A stretch of 64,000 nucleotides of DNA from Candidatus Bandiella numerosa (GCF_029981845.1 NZ_CP104164.1:310001-374000); one strand, 5' to 3'; counted from the first letter of the stretch, positions 8,881-17,508 are shown. Notes: generated by a model from the sequence alone, not told the origin. A program made the numbers and translations.

Positions 8881-9963
8881 ATGAAGTTATCAATGAAGCA
8901 AATATCCTTAAGAGAAAAAATAGGCTCTATGCTGATGTTTGGCTTCAGTGGTTCTAGATATTCTGACAATGGAGTTCAAGAAATAATACGAGATATACAA
9001 ACTTATAACCTAGCTGGCGTGATATTGTTTGGGTATAACATCATTTCTCCAAAACAATTGAAAGATTTAACTATATTACTTAAAAAAATTAATACCAAGT
9101 TATTCGTAGCAGTAGATCAAGAAGGGGGAGTAGTACAAAGATTAAATGCAAAAAAAGGGTTTGCTAATACTAATTCAGCTAAAAATATAGCAGAAAATTA
9201 TACTTCTGAAGAAGCTTATAAGCTGTATGAAAACATGGCTATAATGCTTAAAGACAATGGTATAAATTTTAATTTTGCGCCATGTGTTGACATTGATGGT
9301 GGTTCTCAATGCAGTGTTATTGGAGGCTTAGAAAGGAGTTTTGGGCAAGATCCTAATCAAGTGATTGAATACTCAAAGCAATTCATAAATGCTCATAAAA
9401 AACATAACATAATTTCTACATTAAAACATTTTCCAGGGCATGGTTTTGCCCAAAATGATACACACAAAGGTTTGACTGATACAACTGACTTAGCAAATAT
9501 AGATTTAGAACTAAAGCCATACAGTGATTTGCTTCCAAACTCTACGAATACAGCAGTTATGACAGCGCATATTATTAATCGCAATTTAGATGAAAATGGC
9601 TATCCAGCAACATTATCTAAGAAAATCATAACTGGTATATTAAGAGAAGCTCTTAATTTTCAAGGAGTAGTTGTCACTGATGCCTTAGAGATGGGGGCAA
9701 TAAGGAATTATTATTTTTTAGAAGACGTTGTTTATCGCTCAATAGATGCTGGTAATGACATTTTAGTTTTTACAAGAAATTCTGCCAGTTTCATTAATTC
9801 CGAAGATAATGATTCTTGGGAGATTACACCTCAAAAAATTGTAAATATCATAGAGTATGGGGTGTTAAATGGAACAATTTCACAAGGTAGAGTAGAAGAA
9901 TCGTATTCACGCATTATGCAACTTAAAAAACTACTGGAATTTAATAATGCCGAAATAAATTGA
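8881..9963 (+). CDS. nagZ: Beta-N-acetylhexosaminidase NagZ (GH3)
   Basis: Cytoplasmic glycoside hydrolase family 3 enzyme that removes GlcNAc from anhydro-muropeptides during peptidoglycan recycling. The 360 residues contain GVILFGYNI (about 46-54), VDQEGGVVQR (about 78-87), the signature KHFPGHG (about 182-188) with D/H residues of the mobile catalytic loop (NDTHKG), and VVVTDALEMGA with the nucleophile Asp near residue 267. Length is typical of the single-domain NagZ type. An alternative start four codons in (8893) is possible. Its presence agrees with the dap, murE and PBP genes in showing an active murein metabolism. Confidence 0.93.
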   Translation: MKLSMKQISLREKIGSMLMFGFSGSRYSDNGVQEIIRDIQTYNLAGVILFGYNIISPKQLKDLTILLKKINTKLFVAVDQEGGVVQRLNAKKGFANTNSAKNIAENYTSEEAYKLYENMAIMLKDNGINFNFAPCVDIDGGSQCSVIGGLERSFGQDPNQVIEYSKQFINAHKKHNIISTLKHFPGHGFAQNDTHKGLTDTTDLANIDLELKPYSDLLPNSTNTAVMTAHIINRNLDENGYPATLSKKIITGILREALNFQGVVVTDALEMGAIRNYYFLEDVVYRSIDAGNDILVFTRNSASFINSEDNDSWEITPQKIVNIIEYGVLNGTISQGRVEESYSRIMQLKKLLEFNNAEIN

Positions 9964-9969
9964 ATTTAA

Positions 9970-11388
9970 ATGTATAGTATGAATATAAAAATTACTCCAA
10001 TATTACTAGCTGGAGGGGAAGGAAAGAGACTGTGGCCACTTTCCAGAAAAAATTACCCTAAACAATTTATTGATGTAAAAGATGGAATTAACCTATTTCA
10101 AAATACATTGCAGAGAATTAATGATTACAGCTTATTTAATCCTCCTTTAATTGTTTGCGGAAAAAATCACCAATGTCCAATAGAAGATTCATTAAGAAAA
10201 TTTAAAATAACCAGATATACAATTATTTTGGAGCCTGATTCTAAAAATACTGCTGTAGCCGTTACAGTAGCCTCCTTATTGCTAAAAAATAAAGAGCAAC
10301 CAATGCTTGTTTTACCCATAGATCATCACATAAAAAATCAAGATGATTTTATAAAAGATATAAGTTTTTTGAGTAAAAAAATTGATAAATTAATCATCAT
10401 ATTGGGTGCTAAATTTAGTAAAGCCAATCATGGATTTGGTTATGTTCAAAAGGGAAGTAAAATAGAAAATTCTCCTTTTATTAAGGCAATAAATTTTATT
10501 GAAAAACCAGATGTTTTATCAATGCAATCCTTAGATCCAAAAGACTATTTATTGAATATGGGAATTTTACTAGCTTTTCCAAAAACAGTAATAAGTGAGA
10601 TAGGAAAATATGCAATGGATTTATTAAAATATGCTGAAAGTGCTTTAGAAAAAGCAACAGTGAAGCAAAATATAGTTGAACTAGGGGGGGAATGCTATAA
10701 ATTTTGTCCAAATATATCAATAGATAAAGCCTTATTAGAAAAGACAAAAATGATGGCAATATACCCATGCGAATTTGATTGGTTAGATATTGGTTCATTT
10801 GGTTCGTATACAGCTCTTGCGCCAAAAGATATGCAAAATAATGGATTAATTGGAAAGGGACTATTTTTAGATAGTGAAAATTGTTACATTAATTCAGAAA
10901 ATGCAATGACCGTAGCAATGGGGTTGAAAGACATCAACATCATTGTAACTAGGGATTCAATACTAGTAATTAATAAGGATAAAGTTGAAAAAATTGGAGA
11001 TGTTATTAGATTTTTGCAAAAAAATAATTTGCAAGAATTAATAGATGGAAACAAAGAATACAGACCTTGGGGATATTATGAAAATTTAATTGTGTCTGAT
11101 GGGTATAAAATAAAGAAAATTGCTGTCAATCCAAAGGGAATATTATCTTTGCAAAGCCATGAATTTAGAGCTGAGCAATGGACAGTAATTAAAGGTATAG
11201 CTACAGTAACAGTAAATGAAAAAGTTTTTAATTTAACCAAGAATCAATCTACGTACATTCCTATAAAAGCTAAGCATAGGTTAGAGAATCAACATAATGA
11301 AATATTGGAAATATTAGAAATCCAACTTGGAGAGAAATTAACGGAGGATGATATACATAGATATGATGATATATACGGAAGAGTCTAA
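9970..11388 (+). CDS. manC: Mannose-1-phosphate guanylyltransferase / mannose-6-phosphate isomerase, bifunctional type
   Basis: Makes GDP-mannose from mannose-1-phosphate; the C-terminal domain can also convert fructose-6-phosphate to mannose-6-phosphate. The 472 residues start with the nucleotidyltransferase signature LLAGGEGKRLWPLSRKNYPK in the first 30 residues, have IEKPD near 178, and end with the type II PMI cupin motif LSLQSHEFRAEQW (about 389-401). Length is typical for the bifunctional ManC/XanB form. The start could be 9970 or 9979. No glycosyltransferase or other sugar-nucleotide gene is adjacent. It follows nagZ by 6 bp and ends before a strong terminator. Confidence 0.93.
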   Translation: MYSMNIKITPILLAGGEGKRLWPLSRKNYPKQFIDVKDGINLFQNTLQRINDYSLFNPPLIVCGKNHQCPIEDSLRKFKITRYTIILEPDSKNTAVAVTVASLLLKNKEQPMLVLPIDHHIKNQDDFIKDISFLSKKIDKLIIILGAKFSKANHGFGYVQKGSKIENSPFIKAINFIEKPDVLSMQSLDPKDYLLNMGILLAFPKTVISEIGKYAMDLLKYAESALEKATVKQNIVELGGECYKFCPNISIDKALLEKTKMMAIYPCEFDWLDIGSFGSYTALAPKDMQNNGLIGKGLFLDSENCYINSENAMTVAMGLKDINIIVTRDSILVINKDKVEKIGDVIRFLQKNNLQELIDGNKEYRPWGYYENLIVSDGYKIKKIAVNPKGILSLQSHEFRAEQWTVIKGIATVTVNEKVFNLTKNQSTYIPIKAKHRLENQHNEILEILEIQLGEKLTEDDIHRYDDIYGRV

Positions 11389-11628
11389 TTAAAATTATTT
11401 AACATTGATTAACGCGAGATATAGAAGAGCTAGAATTCAACTTCATATACTACTTCTGCAATCAGGCTCAATAATATGTCATATTACTGTATTTGGGTAA
11501 ATCCTGCTTCAATCTTGATTAAAGATTAAGGCCAATTCTTCTCAACTTGACATTATATTTCCAGATAGATTAAAATTAAAACTAGGTAAAAAACACGATT
11601 TTTCTGTTGTGGAAAAATTAATCTGACA

Positions 11629-11663
11629 AAAATTAAGCAAATATTCCCTATTTGCTTAATTTT
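11629..11663. terminator. Bidirectional intrinsic terminator between manC and tRNA-Ala
   Basis: A perfect 15-bp inverted repeat (arms 11629-11643 and 11649-11663) with a 5-base loop. The arm ends are A-rich on the left and T-rich on the right, so a U-run follows the hairpin on either strand. It sits between the converging manC (plus) and tRNA-Ala/tRNA-Gly (minus) units, the right place for a shared terminator. In the 240 bp before it (11389-11628), after manC, I see no gene or recognisable remnant. Confidence 0.85.
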
Positions 11664-11699
11664 GTTCTTAATTTCTATTTTAAATAAATCCATATATAA

Positions 11700-11775
11700 T
11701 GGTGGAGGCAAACGGATTCGAACCGATGACCCTCTGCTTGCAAAGCAGATGCTCTACCAACTGAGCTATGCCCCC
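11700..11775 (-). tRNA. tRNA-Ala(TGC)
   Basis: Reading the minus strand gives a full cloverleaf of 76 bases with an encoded 3' CCA. The acceptor strand GGGGGCA pairs with TGCCTCC, the D arm is standard, the anticodon loop CTTTGCAAG has TGC, and the T arm contains GGTTCGAATCC. In most alphaproteobacteria tRNA-Ala(TGC) lies in the 16S-23S spacer. Here it stands apart, next to tRNA-Gly, consistent with a dismantled rRNA operon. Confidence 0.96.
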
Positions 11776-11778
11776 ATA

Positions 11779-11853
11779 TGGAGCGGGCGAAGGGAGTCGA
11801 ACCCTCGACCCCAACCTTGGCAAGGTTGTGCTCTACCACTGAGCTACGCCCGC
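11779..11853 (-). tRNA. tRNA-Gly(GCC)
   Basis: Minus-strand cloverleaf of 75 bases including encoded CCA. The acceptor GCGGGCG pairs with CGCCCGC, the anticodon is GCC within CTTGCCAAG, and the T arm is GGTTCGACTCC. It is separated from tRNA-Ala by 3 bases, so the two are transcribed together toward the terminator at 11629-11663. Confidence 0.96.
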
Positions 11854-12004
11854 TCTTTAGATATAACAAGATAAAATATACCTAAAATAATATTAAATGC
11901 AATCTAATAACTTTGCCAAATGCATTTATTAAACGTAAACTGATATAACATATTATATAATGCTTGTCACAAGATTTCTAATATGCTACCAATTGTTAGC
12001 TAAA

Positions 12005-12087
12005 GCTAGGGGTGCACGCTTGCATAAAGCGCGTGCTGAGAGATACCCTTTGAACCTGAAAAGGCTAATACCTTCGGAGGAAAGTTT
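12005..12087 (+). promoter_or_regulatory. TPP (THI-element) riboswitch controlling thiM translation
   Basis: Shows the conserved blocks of the thiamine diphosphate aptamer in order: AGGGGTGC, the CTGAGAGATACCC pyrimidine-sensor core, GAACCTGA, and the 3' block TAATACC followed by TTCGGAGGAAAGT. The Shine-Dalgarno GGAGG (12076-12080) lies inside or right against the 3' aptamer arm and 7 bases before the thiM ATG. The simplest reading is translational control: TPP binding would sequester the ribosome-binding site. A TATAAT-like -10 box is present at 11956-11961 without a clear -35. Confidence 0.95.
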
Positions 12088-12906
12088 ATGATTGTAGAGA
12101 AAGAAATTTGGGACATATTTCAAAAAGTTCGCCAAGATAATCCACTAATTCAAAGTATAACAAATTTTGTTGTGATGCAGTATGTGGCAAATGTACTTCT
12201 TGCAACTGGTGCATCCCCTATAATGTCTAATATAAGTGATGAGTTTAAAGATCTGTATAAAGCCACTAAGGCCATATCAATTAATATTGGGATGCTAGAC
12301 CCATTATGGGAAAAAAATATTATAGATTCATTAATTATATCTAAAACCTATGAATTACCTGTAATCTTTGACCCAGTTGGAGCTGGAGCAACAAAATATC
12401 GAACTAATTTTTCAAAGAAAATTATTAATGAATTTGATGTTAACGTTATCAGAGGTAATCCTTCTGAAATTTTATCTTTGGCTCCAATAGCAAACATAAG
12501 TGATGCTATTATATCTAAAGGAGTGGATAGCTGTATCGAATCAAATAAAGTAGTCGAGTCTGCAAAGGCAATAGCTCAAATGTATCATACTGTTGTAGCA
12601 TTAACGGGCAAGGACGATTACGTTACTGATGGTAACCAGGTATATAAATTATCTAACGGAAGTATATTAATGCAAAAAGTTACTGGAATGGGATGCGCAT
12701 TAGGCTCATTTATTGCAAGCTTTGTTGCAGTTGAAAAAAATTATTATAATGCGACAGTTGCAGCAATTGCAATTTATGGAGTAGTTGGTCAAATTGCAGC
12801 AAAGATATCATCAGGGCCTGGTTCCTTTCAACAAAATTTCATTGATACTTTATATAACTTGAGAGAAGAAGAATTTTTAAGAAATCTAAAAATTTCCAGA
12901 TGTTAA
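12088..12906 (+). CDS. thiM: Hydroxyethylthiazole kinase ThiM
   Basis: Phosphorylates the salvaged thiazole alcohol 4-methyl-5-(2-hydroxyethyl)thiazole. The 272 residues contain QSITNFVVMQYVANVLLATGASPIM near the N-terminus (shared family block), the GNPSEI motif (about 128-133) and the C-terminal GMGCALGSFIA with the anion-hole glycines (about 201-211). First gene of the operon; its start is fixed by the riboswitch and GGAGG ribosome-binding site. It overlaps thiE by 7 bases. Length is typical. Confidence 0.95.
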   Translation: MIVEKEIWDIFQKVRQDNPLIQSITNFVVMQYVANVLLATGASPIMSNISDEFKDLYKATKAISINIGMLDPLWEKNIIDSLIISKTYELPVIFDPVGAGATKYRTNFSKKIINEFDVNVIRGNPSEILSLAPIANISDAIISKGVDSCIESNKVVESAKAIAQMYHTVVALTGKDDYVTDGNQVYKLSNGSILMQKVTGMGCALGSFIASFVAVEKNYYNATVAAIAIYGVVGQIAAKISSGPGSFQQNFIDTLYNLREEEFLRNLKISRC

Positions 12907-13538
12907 GAGATATTTTAAAGCTATATTTGATCACAAACCGCAATAAAAAAATATCTGACATAGAATTTTTAGATTTAATAGAGCAAGCAATTTTAGGTGG
13001 CGTTACCTCAATACAATTGAGAGAAAAGAATTTAGAGTTTGAAAAATTTTTAAACTTAGCCACTCAGTGCAAGGAAATTACTGAAAAATATAACATACCA
13101 CTATTCATCAATGATAACTTAGTTATTGCAAAAAAAATATCAGCTTATGGCGTGCACGTTGGTCAGAGTGATTCTTCATTACAAAATGCTAGAGAGTATT
13201 TAGGAACCAATTTTATTATTGGAATTTCCATTAACAACCTAACTCAATTATGTGATAAGCAAAATGAGTATGCTGATTATCTTTCAATAGGTCCTATTTT
13301 TCCAACAAACACAAAAACTGATGCAGAAAACCCTATTGGCATAGAAGCGATTTCGTTATTGACGCGCAACAAGAGCAAACCGATGATAGCAATTGGTGGG
13401 ATAACACTTGATAATATTCATACATTAATGAATTCGGAATTAGATGGATTTGCAATAAGCTCTGCCATTTTTAATCACAAAAATTCAATATTCAAAGCTA
13501 ATAAATTTATACTGATAATTAATAAATTAATAAATTAA
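12900..13538 (+). CDS. thiE: Thiamine phosphate synthase ThiE
   Basis: Joins HMP diphosphate and thiazole phosphate to give thiamine phosphate. The 212-residue TIM-barrel protein has LYLITNR at the start, SIQLREKNL (about 37-45), FINDNLVIA, GVHVGQSD (about 80-87), SIGPIFPTNTKTDA (diphosphate-binding loop) and AIGGIT near the C-terminus, all standard ThiE blocks. The 7-base overlap with thiM implies translational coupling. Confidence 0.95.
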   Translation: MLRDILKLYLITNRNKKISDIEFLDLIEQAILGGVTSIQLREKNLEFEKFLNLATQCKEITEKYNIPLFINDNLVIAKKISAYGVHVGQSDSSLQNAREYLGTNFIIGISINNLTQLCDKQNEYADYLSIGPIFPTNTKTDAENPIGIEAISLLTRNKSKPMIAIGGITLDNIHTLMNSELDGFAISSAIFNHKNSIFKANKFILIINKLIN

Positions 13539-13548
13539 TGAAATATAA

Positions 13549-14535
13549 ATGAATTTTTCTGAAGAACGCATCATAGAAATGTTAAAAGAAACTAATGTAC
13601 CAAATGGAGTACTTGGAATCGGTGATGATTGCGCAGTAATACCAAATAGTGATAATAACTCATGGCTAATATCAACCGATGCATTAATTGAAGATGTACA
13701 CTTTTCTATAAGTACTATTTCTCCAAAAGATCTAGGTTCAAAATCAATTAGTGTAAATATAAGCGATGTTGCTGCAATGGGTGGTGTGCCAAAATTTGTA
13801 TTTATATCTTGTGCAATACCAGACCACTTAGACAACGTCTTTATGAAAAGATTTATATCAGGAATCAAAGAACAAACAAAAAAACATAATATCCATTTGT
13901 TAGGTGGAGACACTACAGCATCTAAATCAAAATTTTTTATTTCTGTAACAATCATTGGAGAGGCAAATAACAATAAAATTAAATATAGATCTACTGCAAA
14001 AATAGGGGATTATATTTGTATAACAGGGATGCCTGGAGCATCTGCGGCAGGATTAGAATTAACAAAAAATATACAATCAATTAAAAGTAAAGATGAGAAA
14101 TACCTAATAAACAAACATGTTGCTCCACATATTTATCTTCAAGAATCTCAATATTTAACAAATTTTAATAATGTCCATGCGATGATAGATTGCTCTGATG
14201 GTCTGAACAAAGACATAAGCCGAATCTGTAAGCAATCAAATTGCTCAATAAATATTAATGTTGATATGATACCTATTGATGATAGATTACAAAGAATTTG
14301 CGCAAAGAATAATTGGGATTTATATAAATTTTTACTCACTGGTGGAGAGGATTATTACTTGATTTTTACTATAGATTCTAAAGATTTTGCATATATACAC
14401 GCACAATATTTCAAAAAATTTGATAAAAATTTTCATTGCATTGGAAATGTTGTAGCCAAAGGTAATGAGGAAATTTCATACTTTAAACACGGAGTTAAGT
14501 ATACAAATTCATATCAAGATTTTAAGCACTTTTAG
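13549..14535 (+). CDS. thiL: Thiamine-monophosphate kinase ThiL
   Basis: ATP-dependent kinase that converts thiamine phosphate to thiamine diphosphate, the active cofactor. The 328-residue protein shows GIGDDCAVI (about 23-31), STDALIEDVHF (Mg-binding aspartates), SVNISDVAAMGG, LLGGDTT and LTGGEDYYLIF, in the order of the PurM/ThiL fold. It is 10 bp behind thiE and 2 bp before thiD. With ThiL the operon ends in usable TPP, so imported precursors could be fully activated. Confidence 0.95.
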   Translation: MNFSEERIIEMLKETNVPNGVLGIGDDCAVIPNSDNNSWLISTDALIEDVHFSISTISPKDLGSKSISVNISDVAAMGGVPKFVFISCAIPDHLDNVFMKRFISGIKEQTKKHNIHLLGGDTTASKSKFFISVTIIGEANNNKIKYRSTAKIGDYICITGMPGASAAGLELTKNIQSIKSKDEKYLINKHVAPHIYLQESQYLTNFNNVHAMIDCSDGLNKDISRICKQSNCSININVDMIPIDDRLQRICAKNNWDLYKFLLTGGEDYYLIFTIDSKDFAYIHAQYFKKFDKNFHCIGNVVAKGNEEISYFKHGVKYTNSYQDFKHF

Positions 14536-14537
14536 TT

Positions 14538-15362
14538 ATGAAAAAATATATACGAGCATTGAGCATTGCAGGCTTTGATGGTAGCGGTGGAGCAGGAATA
14601 CAAGCCGATTTAAAAACTTTTTCTGCTTTAAATTGTTACGGAATGACAGCACTTACATCATTACCAATTCAAAACACAACAGGAGTATTAAAGATTTATG
14701 ACTTACCTAATGAATCAATAGCTGAGCAAATAAGCGCCATTATAGAAGATATTGGTGTTGATGTAATAAAGATTGGTATGTTACACAGACCTGAAATAAT
14801 TGAAATTGTGCATACTAAATTAATTGAATGTTCTACTGTGCCAATAATAACTGATCCTGTAATGTTTGCAAAAAGTGGAGATTTATTATTGCAAGAGGTA
14901 GCTCTAGAAGCTCTAAAGAGCAAAATATTACCTATTTCCACAATTATTACTCCAAATATTTATGAAGCACAATATCTGCCAGGGCTTAAAATTATTTCTA
15001 AAAATGACATGATTATAGCTGCGAAAAAAATTTCTATATACGGTTCAGGTTTTATTGTAATCAAAGGTGGTCACTTAGAGAAAGAAGAAGATTGTTGGGA
15101 TCTATTATATGATTGTAAGAATCAAAAATCTGATTGGTTTTCAAATAAAAGAATACAAACAAAAAATTTGCATGGCACTGGGTGCACATTCTCTGCTGCA
15201 ATTGCATCTTATATAGGTAATAAATTTTCTATTTATAATGCAGTAAAAAATGCAAATTCATATATTAATAAAGCGATTGTGAGTGGCTCTAAATATAAAT
15301 TAGGTAAGGGTTTTGGTCCTGTGGATCATTTTTATTTTATGGAGGAAACTAAATGCAAATAA
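14538..15362 (+). CDS. thiD: Hydroxymethylpyrimidine/phosphomethylpyrimidine kinase ThiD
   Basis: Phosphorylates HMP twice to HMP diphosphate, the pyrimidine substrate of ThiE. The 274 residues begin ALSIAGFDGSGGAGIQADLK (family signature; most relatives have DSSGGAG or DPSGGAG, so the Gly after Asp is a small variation). KIGMLHRPEIIE and DPVMFAKSG follow in the middle, then IVIKGGH and the anion-hole block GTGCTFSAAIA. It overlaps tenA by 10 bases. No fused ThiE or TenA domain. Confidence 0.95.
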   Translation: MKKYIRALSIAGFDGSGGAGIQADLKTFSALNCYGMTALTSLPIQNTTGVLKIYDLPNESIAEQISAIIEDIGVDVIKIGMLHRPEIIEIVHTKLIECSTVPIITDPVMFAKSGDLLLQEVALEALKSKILPISTIITPNIYEAQYLPGLKIISKNDMIIAAKKISIYGSGFIVIKGGHLEKEEDCWDLLYDCKNQKSDWFSNKRIQTKNLHGTGCTFSAAIASYIGNKFSIYNAVKNANSYINKAIVSGSKYKLGKGFGPVDHFYFMEETKCK

Positions 15363-15991
15363 TTGACTTTTTTGATTTTATAAAAGACATCTACCAAAAA
15401 ATACTTAATTGCGATTTTAATAAAGAATTAGCTAATGGGTTTTTAACAAAGCCAGCTTTTGCAAGATATATGCAGCAAGATTCTTTATATCTGGTTGATT
15501 TTGCAAAAGCTTTGGCGATTACAGCAACGAAAAGCCAAAATCTAAAACACTTTTCTCAATTACTGCACCTTGCAGACGGTGCTCTAATAGCAGAAAAAGA
15601 ACTACATCATTATTACTTCAAAGAATTTAACATAAAGCCTACAGGCGTAAAAAATAATGCATGCATAGCATATACTAACTTTCTTTTAACAACTGCCTAT
15701 GCAAATAGTTATGAAGAATCATTAATAGCATTACTTCCATGCTTTTACATTTATCGAGAAGTTGGTAATAGTATCAAAAAACAATCTCTTTCAACAAATC
15801 CATATTCAATGTGGATTGACACCTACTCAGGTACAGAATTTTCTGATGCTGTTGATATTATGTTAAATATAACTCAACAAGCGGTATTAAATATTTCTCC
15901 TAATTCCACCAAAGGCATAAGATTATTAGAATTATTTAAACTGTCCTCAGAGTTAGAGTTATTTTTTTGGAACGATTCATATATTGGTTGA
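15353..15991 (+). CDS. tenA: Aminopyrimidine aminohydrolase TenA (thiaminase II family)
   Basis: Hydrolyses aminopyrimidine products of thiamine breakdown to HMP for reuse. The 212-residue all-helical protein has the expected active-site residues: an Asp in YMQQDSLYL (about 43), the catalytic Cys in LLPCFYIY (about 130), and a Glu in the C-terminal ELELFFW block. Preceded by GGAGG (15341-15345) inside thiD. It is the last gene of the operon; a transposase remnant follows at once. Together with ThiD, ThiM, ThiE and ThiL it completes a salvage route; no de novo genes (thiC, thiG, thiS) are present here. Confidence 0.92.
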   Translation: MQIIDFFDFIKDIYQKILNCDFNKELANGFLTKPAFARYMQQDSLYLVDFAKALAITATKSQNLKHFSQLLHLADGALIAEKELHHYYFKEFNIKPTGVKNNACIAYTNFLLTTAYANSYEESLIALLPCFYIYREVGNSIKKQSLSTNPYSMWIDTYSGTEFSDAVDIMLNITQQAVLNISPNSTKGIRLLELFKLSSELELFFWNDSYIG

Positions 15992-16027
15992 TTTATTGCT
16001 GGGATCAGAGGTGGCCCTAGTTGATTT

Positions 16028-16186
16028 GATAGTAATGCAGCTGATTTTAAGGGGGGTAAATTAAAATCTAATGGCAAACATAATATGGTTATTATCGCTG
16101 CTATTATGCGTAAACTTCTTCATCTCTGTTTTGCTATTATCAAAACTAATACTCCTTTTAATTCTAATTTTATTTCTTCTTTATGA
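16028..16186 (+). pseudogene. 3' remnant of an IS110-type transposase gene
   Basis: Directly after tenA, an open plus-strand frame ends at a TGA at 16186 and encodes LKSNGKHNMVIIAAIMRK, then LLHLCFAIIKTNTPFN. This is the conserved C-terminal block of IS110/IS1111-group transposases (alpha-helical GK-x-x-x-VAIIAVMRKLLH pattern). The frame is closed upstream by a stop near 16020, and no catalytic DEDD domain is present, so only the tail survives. Its 3' end overlaps the end of ubiG by 17 bases, showing the insertion reached the very end of that gene. Confidence 0.75.
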
Positions 16187-16922
16187 ATTTATCTGTCATT
16201 TTAAAGCAAATCATATAATTAACATCTACATTATCAGATAGATACCAAGTCTTGCTAATCATATTATATTTTATGCCAGTTATATCTAATACTTCTAATT
16301 GAGCTTTGCTCATTATATTAATAAGTTCTTCAGGTTTTATAAATTTTTTCCATTCATGGGTTCCAACGGGTAGCCATCTTAAAATATATTCGGCGATAAA
16401 CTTTGCTTGAAGTAATGATTTAATAGTTTTATTAATTGTAGAGATAAATACTAGACCATTTTTTTTAAGTAACCTGGAACTTTCCAAAAGAAAGATCTCA
16501 ATATTATCAACATGTTCTACGACTTCCATATTAAGAATTACATCAAATTTCTCATGCTGACTTCTGATTAAATCTTGAACACCACAGCACTTAAAATCTA
16601 TTTTGAGTCTATTTTCATCTACGTATTGTTTGGCAATTTTGATATTTTTTTCAGAAGGATCAATCCCGGTGACAAAAGCTCCAAGTCTAGTCATTGGCAC
16701 TGATAATAAACCTCCGCCACAGCCAATATCTAGTAATTTTAAATTTTCTAAGGTCCTTGCATTTATTTTAAAATGTTTGATTATATTATCTTTAATGAAT
16801 TTTATTCTAACTGGATTAATGTCATGTAATGGTTTAAATTTACCTGATTCATCCCACCATTGTTCGGCTAATGCGGAAAACTTTTTCACCTCTTCTTTGT
16901 TAATTGTAGTATCTTTAAGCAT
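16170..16922 (-). CDS. ubiG: Ubiquinone biosynthesis O-methyltransferase UbiG
   Basis: SAM-dependent enzyme for both O-methylation steps of ubiquinone synthesis. About 250 residues. The N-terminal block has FSALAEQWWDESGKFKPLH and INPVRIKFI, typical of UbiG. SAM motif I is LLDIGCGGGLLS (about 63-74), and VEHVDNIEIFL and GLVFISTINKT follow. I start it at the ATG at 16922; an upstream TTG at 16940 is also in frame. It overlaps yqgE by 8 bases. The C-terminus (TDKFIKKK) overlaps the transposase scar and may have been altered by it. Confidence 0.93.
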   Translation of the reverse strand: MLKDTTINKEEVKKFSALAEQWWDESGKFKPLHDINPVRIKFIKDNIIKHFKINARTLENLKLLDIGCGGGLLSVPMTRLGAFVTGIDPSEKNIKIAKQYVDENRLKIDFKCCGVQDLIRSQHEKFDVILNMEVVEHVDNIEIFLLESSRLLKKNGLVFISTINKTIKSLLQAKFIAEYILRWLPVGTHEWKKFIKPEELINIMSKAQLEVLDITGIKYNMISKTWYLSDNVDVNYMICFKMTDKFIKKK

Positions 16923-17487
16923 TTCCTGAATACGGAGCAATATACGCAGAATTTTTTATACCCAATTCTTCTATAGCAAATGACCATTTATTTTTCATTT
17001 CATGGGAAAAAATTAAATCCAATTTTGGCTGAATGATAAACCAACTGTTTTCTGCAATTTCATTTTCTAATTGGCTAGAATCCCATGCACTAACTCCTCT
17101 TGCAAGTAAGAATTTGGCTTTATTATTTTTAATAATAAAGTTTTTAACAAAATTTTGTATATCTGTATGTAAAATAATTGATTGCAATGTGCTAAATTGT
17201 TTTTCCTGTTGCTTATCAATACTGAGTGCAATAATTCTTTCACTATTAACTGGGCCACCAAAAACAATCGGCAACTTTTCAATTTTGACTTTTTCGACGT
17301 TTTTGTCAAATAGCTTCAACAATTCATGATTTGATACAGAACCTATCTCGTGGTTTAAAATTACACCTAAAGCTCCATTTTTATCGTGCATGAAAATATA
17401 TATTAGTGATTTCTCAAAAAAACGATCTTCTAGTCTTGGTGATGCCACCAATATTTTTCCTTCTAGAGAATTAAATTTATGTTTCAT
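16915..17487 (-). CDS. YqgE/AlgH family protein (UPF0301)
   Basis: Conserved bacterial protein of unclear function. The 190 residues start with LEGKILVASPRLEDRFFEKSL and IYIFMHDKNGALGVILNH, the family signature, followed by the FGGPVN block (about 76-81) and the RGVSAWDSSQLENEIAENSW block (about 129-148, usually G-x-x-GW-x-x-GQLE-x-E-x). Length is standard. It lies between hemF and ubiG in a compact minus-strand run. Biochemical role unknown. Confidence 0.9.
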   Translation of the reverse strand: MKHKFNSLEGKILVASPRLEDRFFEKSLIYIFMHDKNGALGVILNHEIGSVSNHELLKLFDKNVEKVKIEKLPIVFGGPVNSERIIALSIDKQQEKQFSTLQSIILHTDIQNFVKNFIIKNNKAKFLLARGVSAWDSSQLENEIAENSWFIIQPKLDLIFSHEMKNKWSFAIEELGIKNSAYIAPYSGNA

Positions 17488-17508
17488 AACAAATACCCCA
17501 ATTAAAAT

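Noticed and set aside
11662..11874. Open frames of 64-70 codons on both strands across the tRNA pair
   Set aside because: They are translations of tRNA-Ala and tRNA-Gly; such peptides are a common annotation artefact.
15874..16077. 67-codon minus-strand frame across the end of tenA
   Set aside because: It is antisense to tenA and to the IS110-type remnant, whose plus-strand reading gives recognisable transposase sequence.
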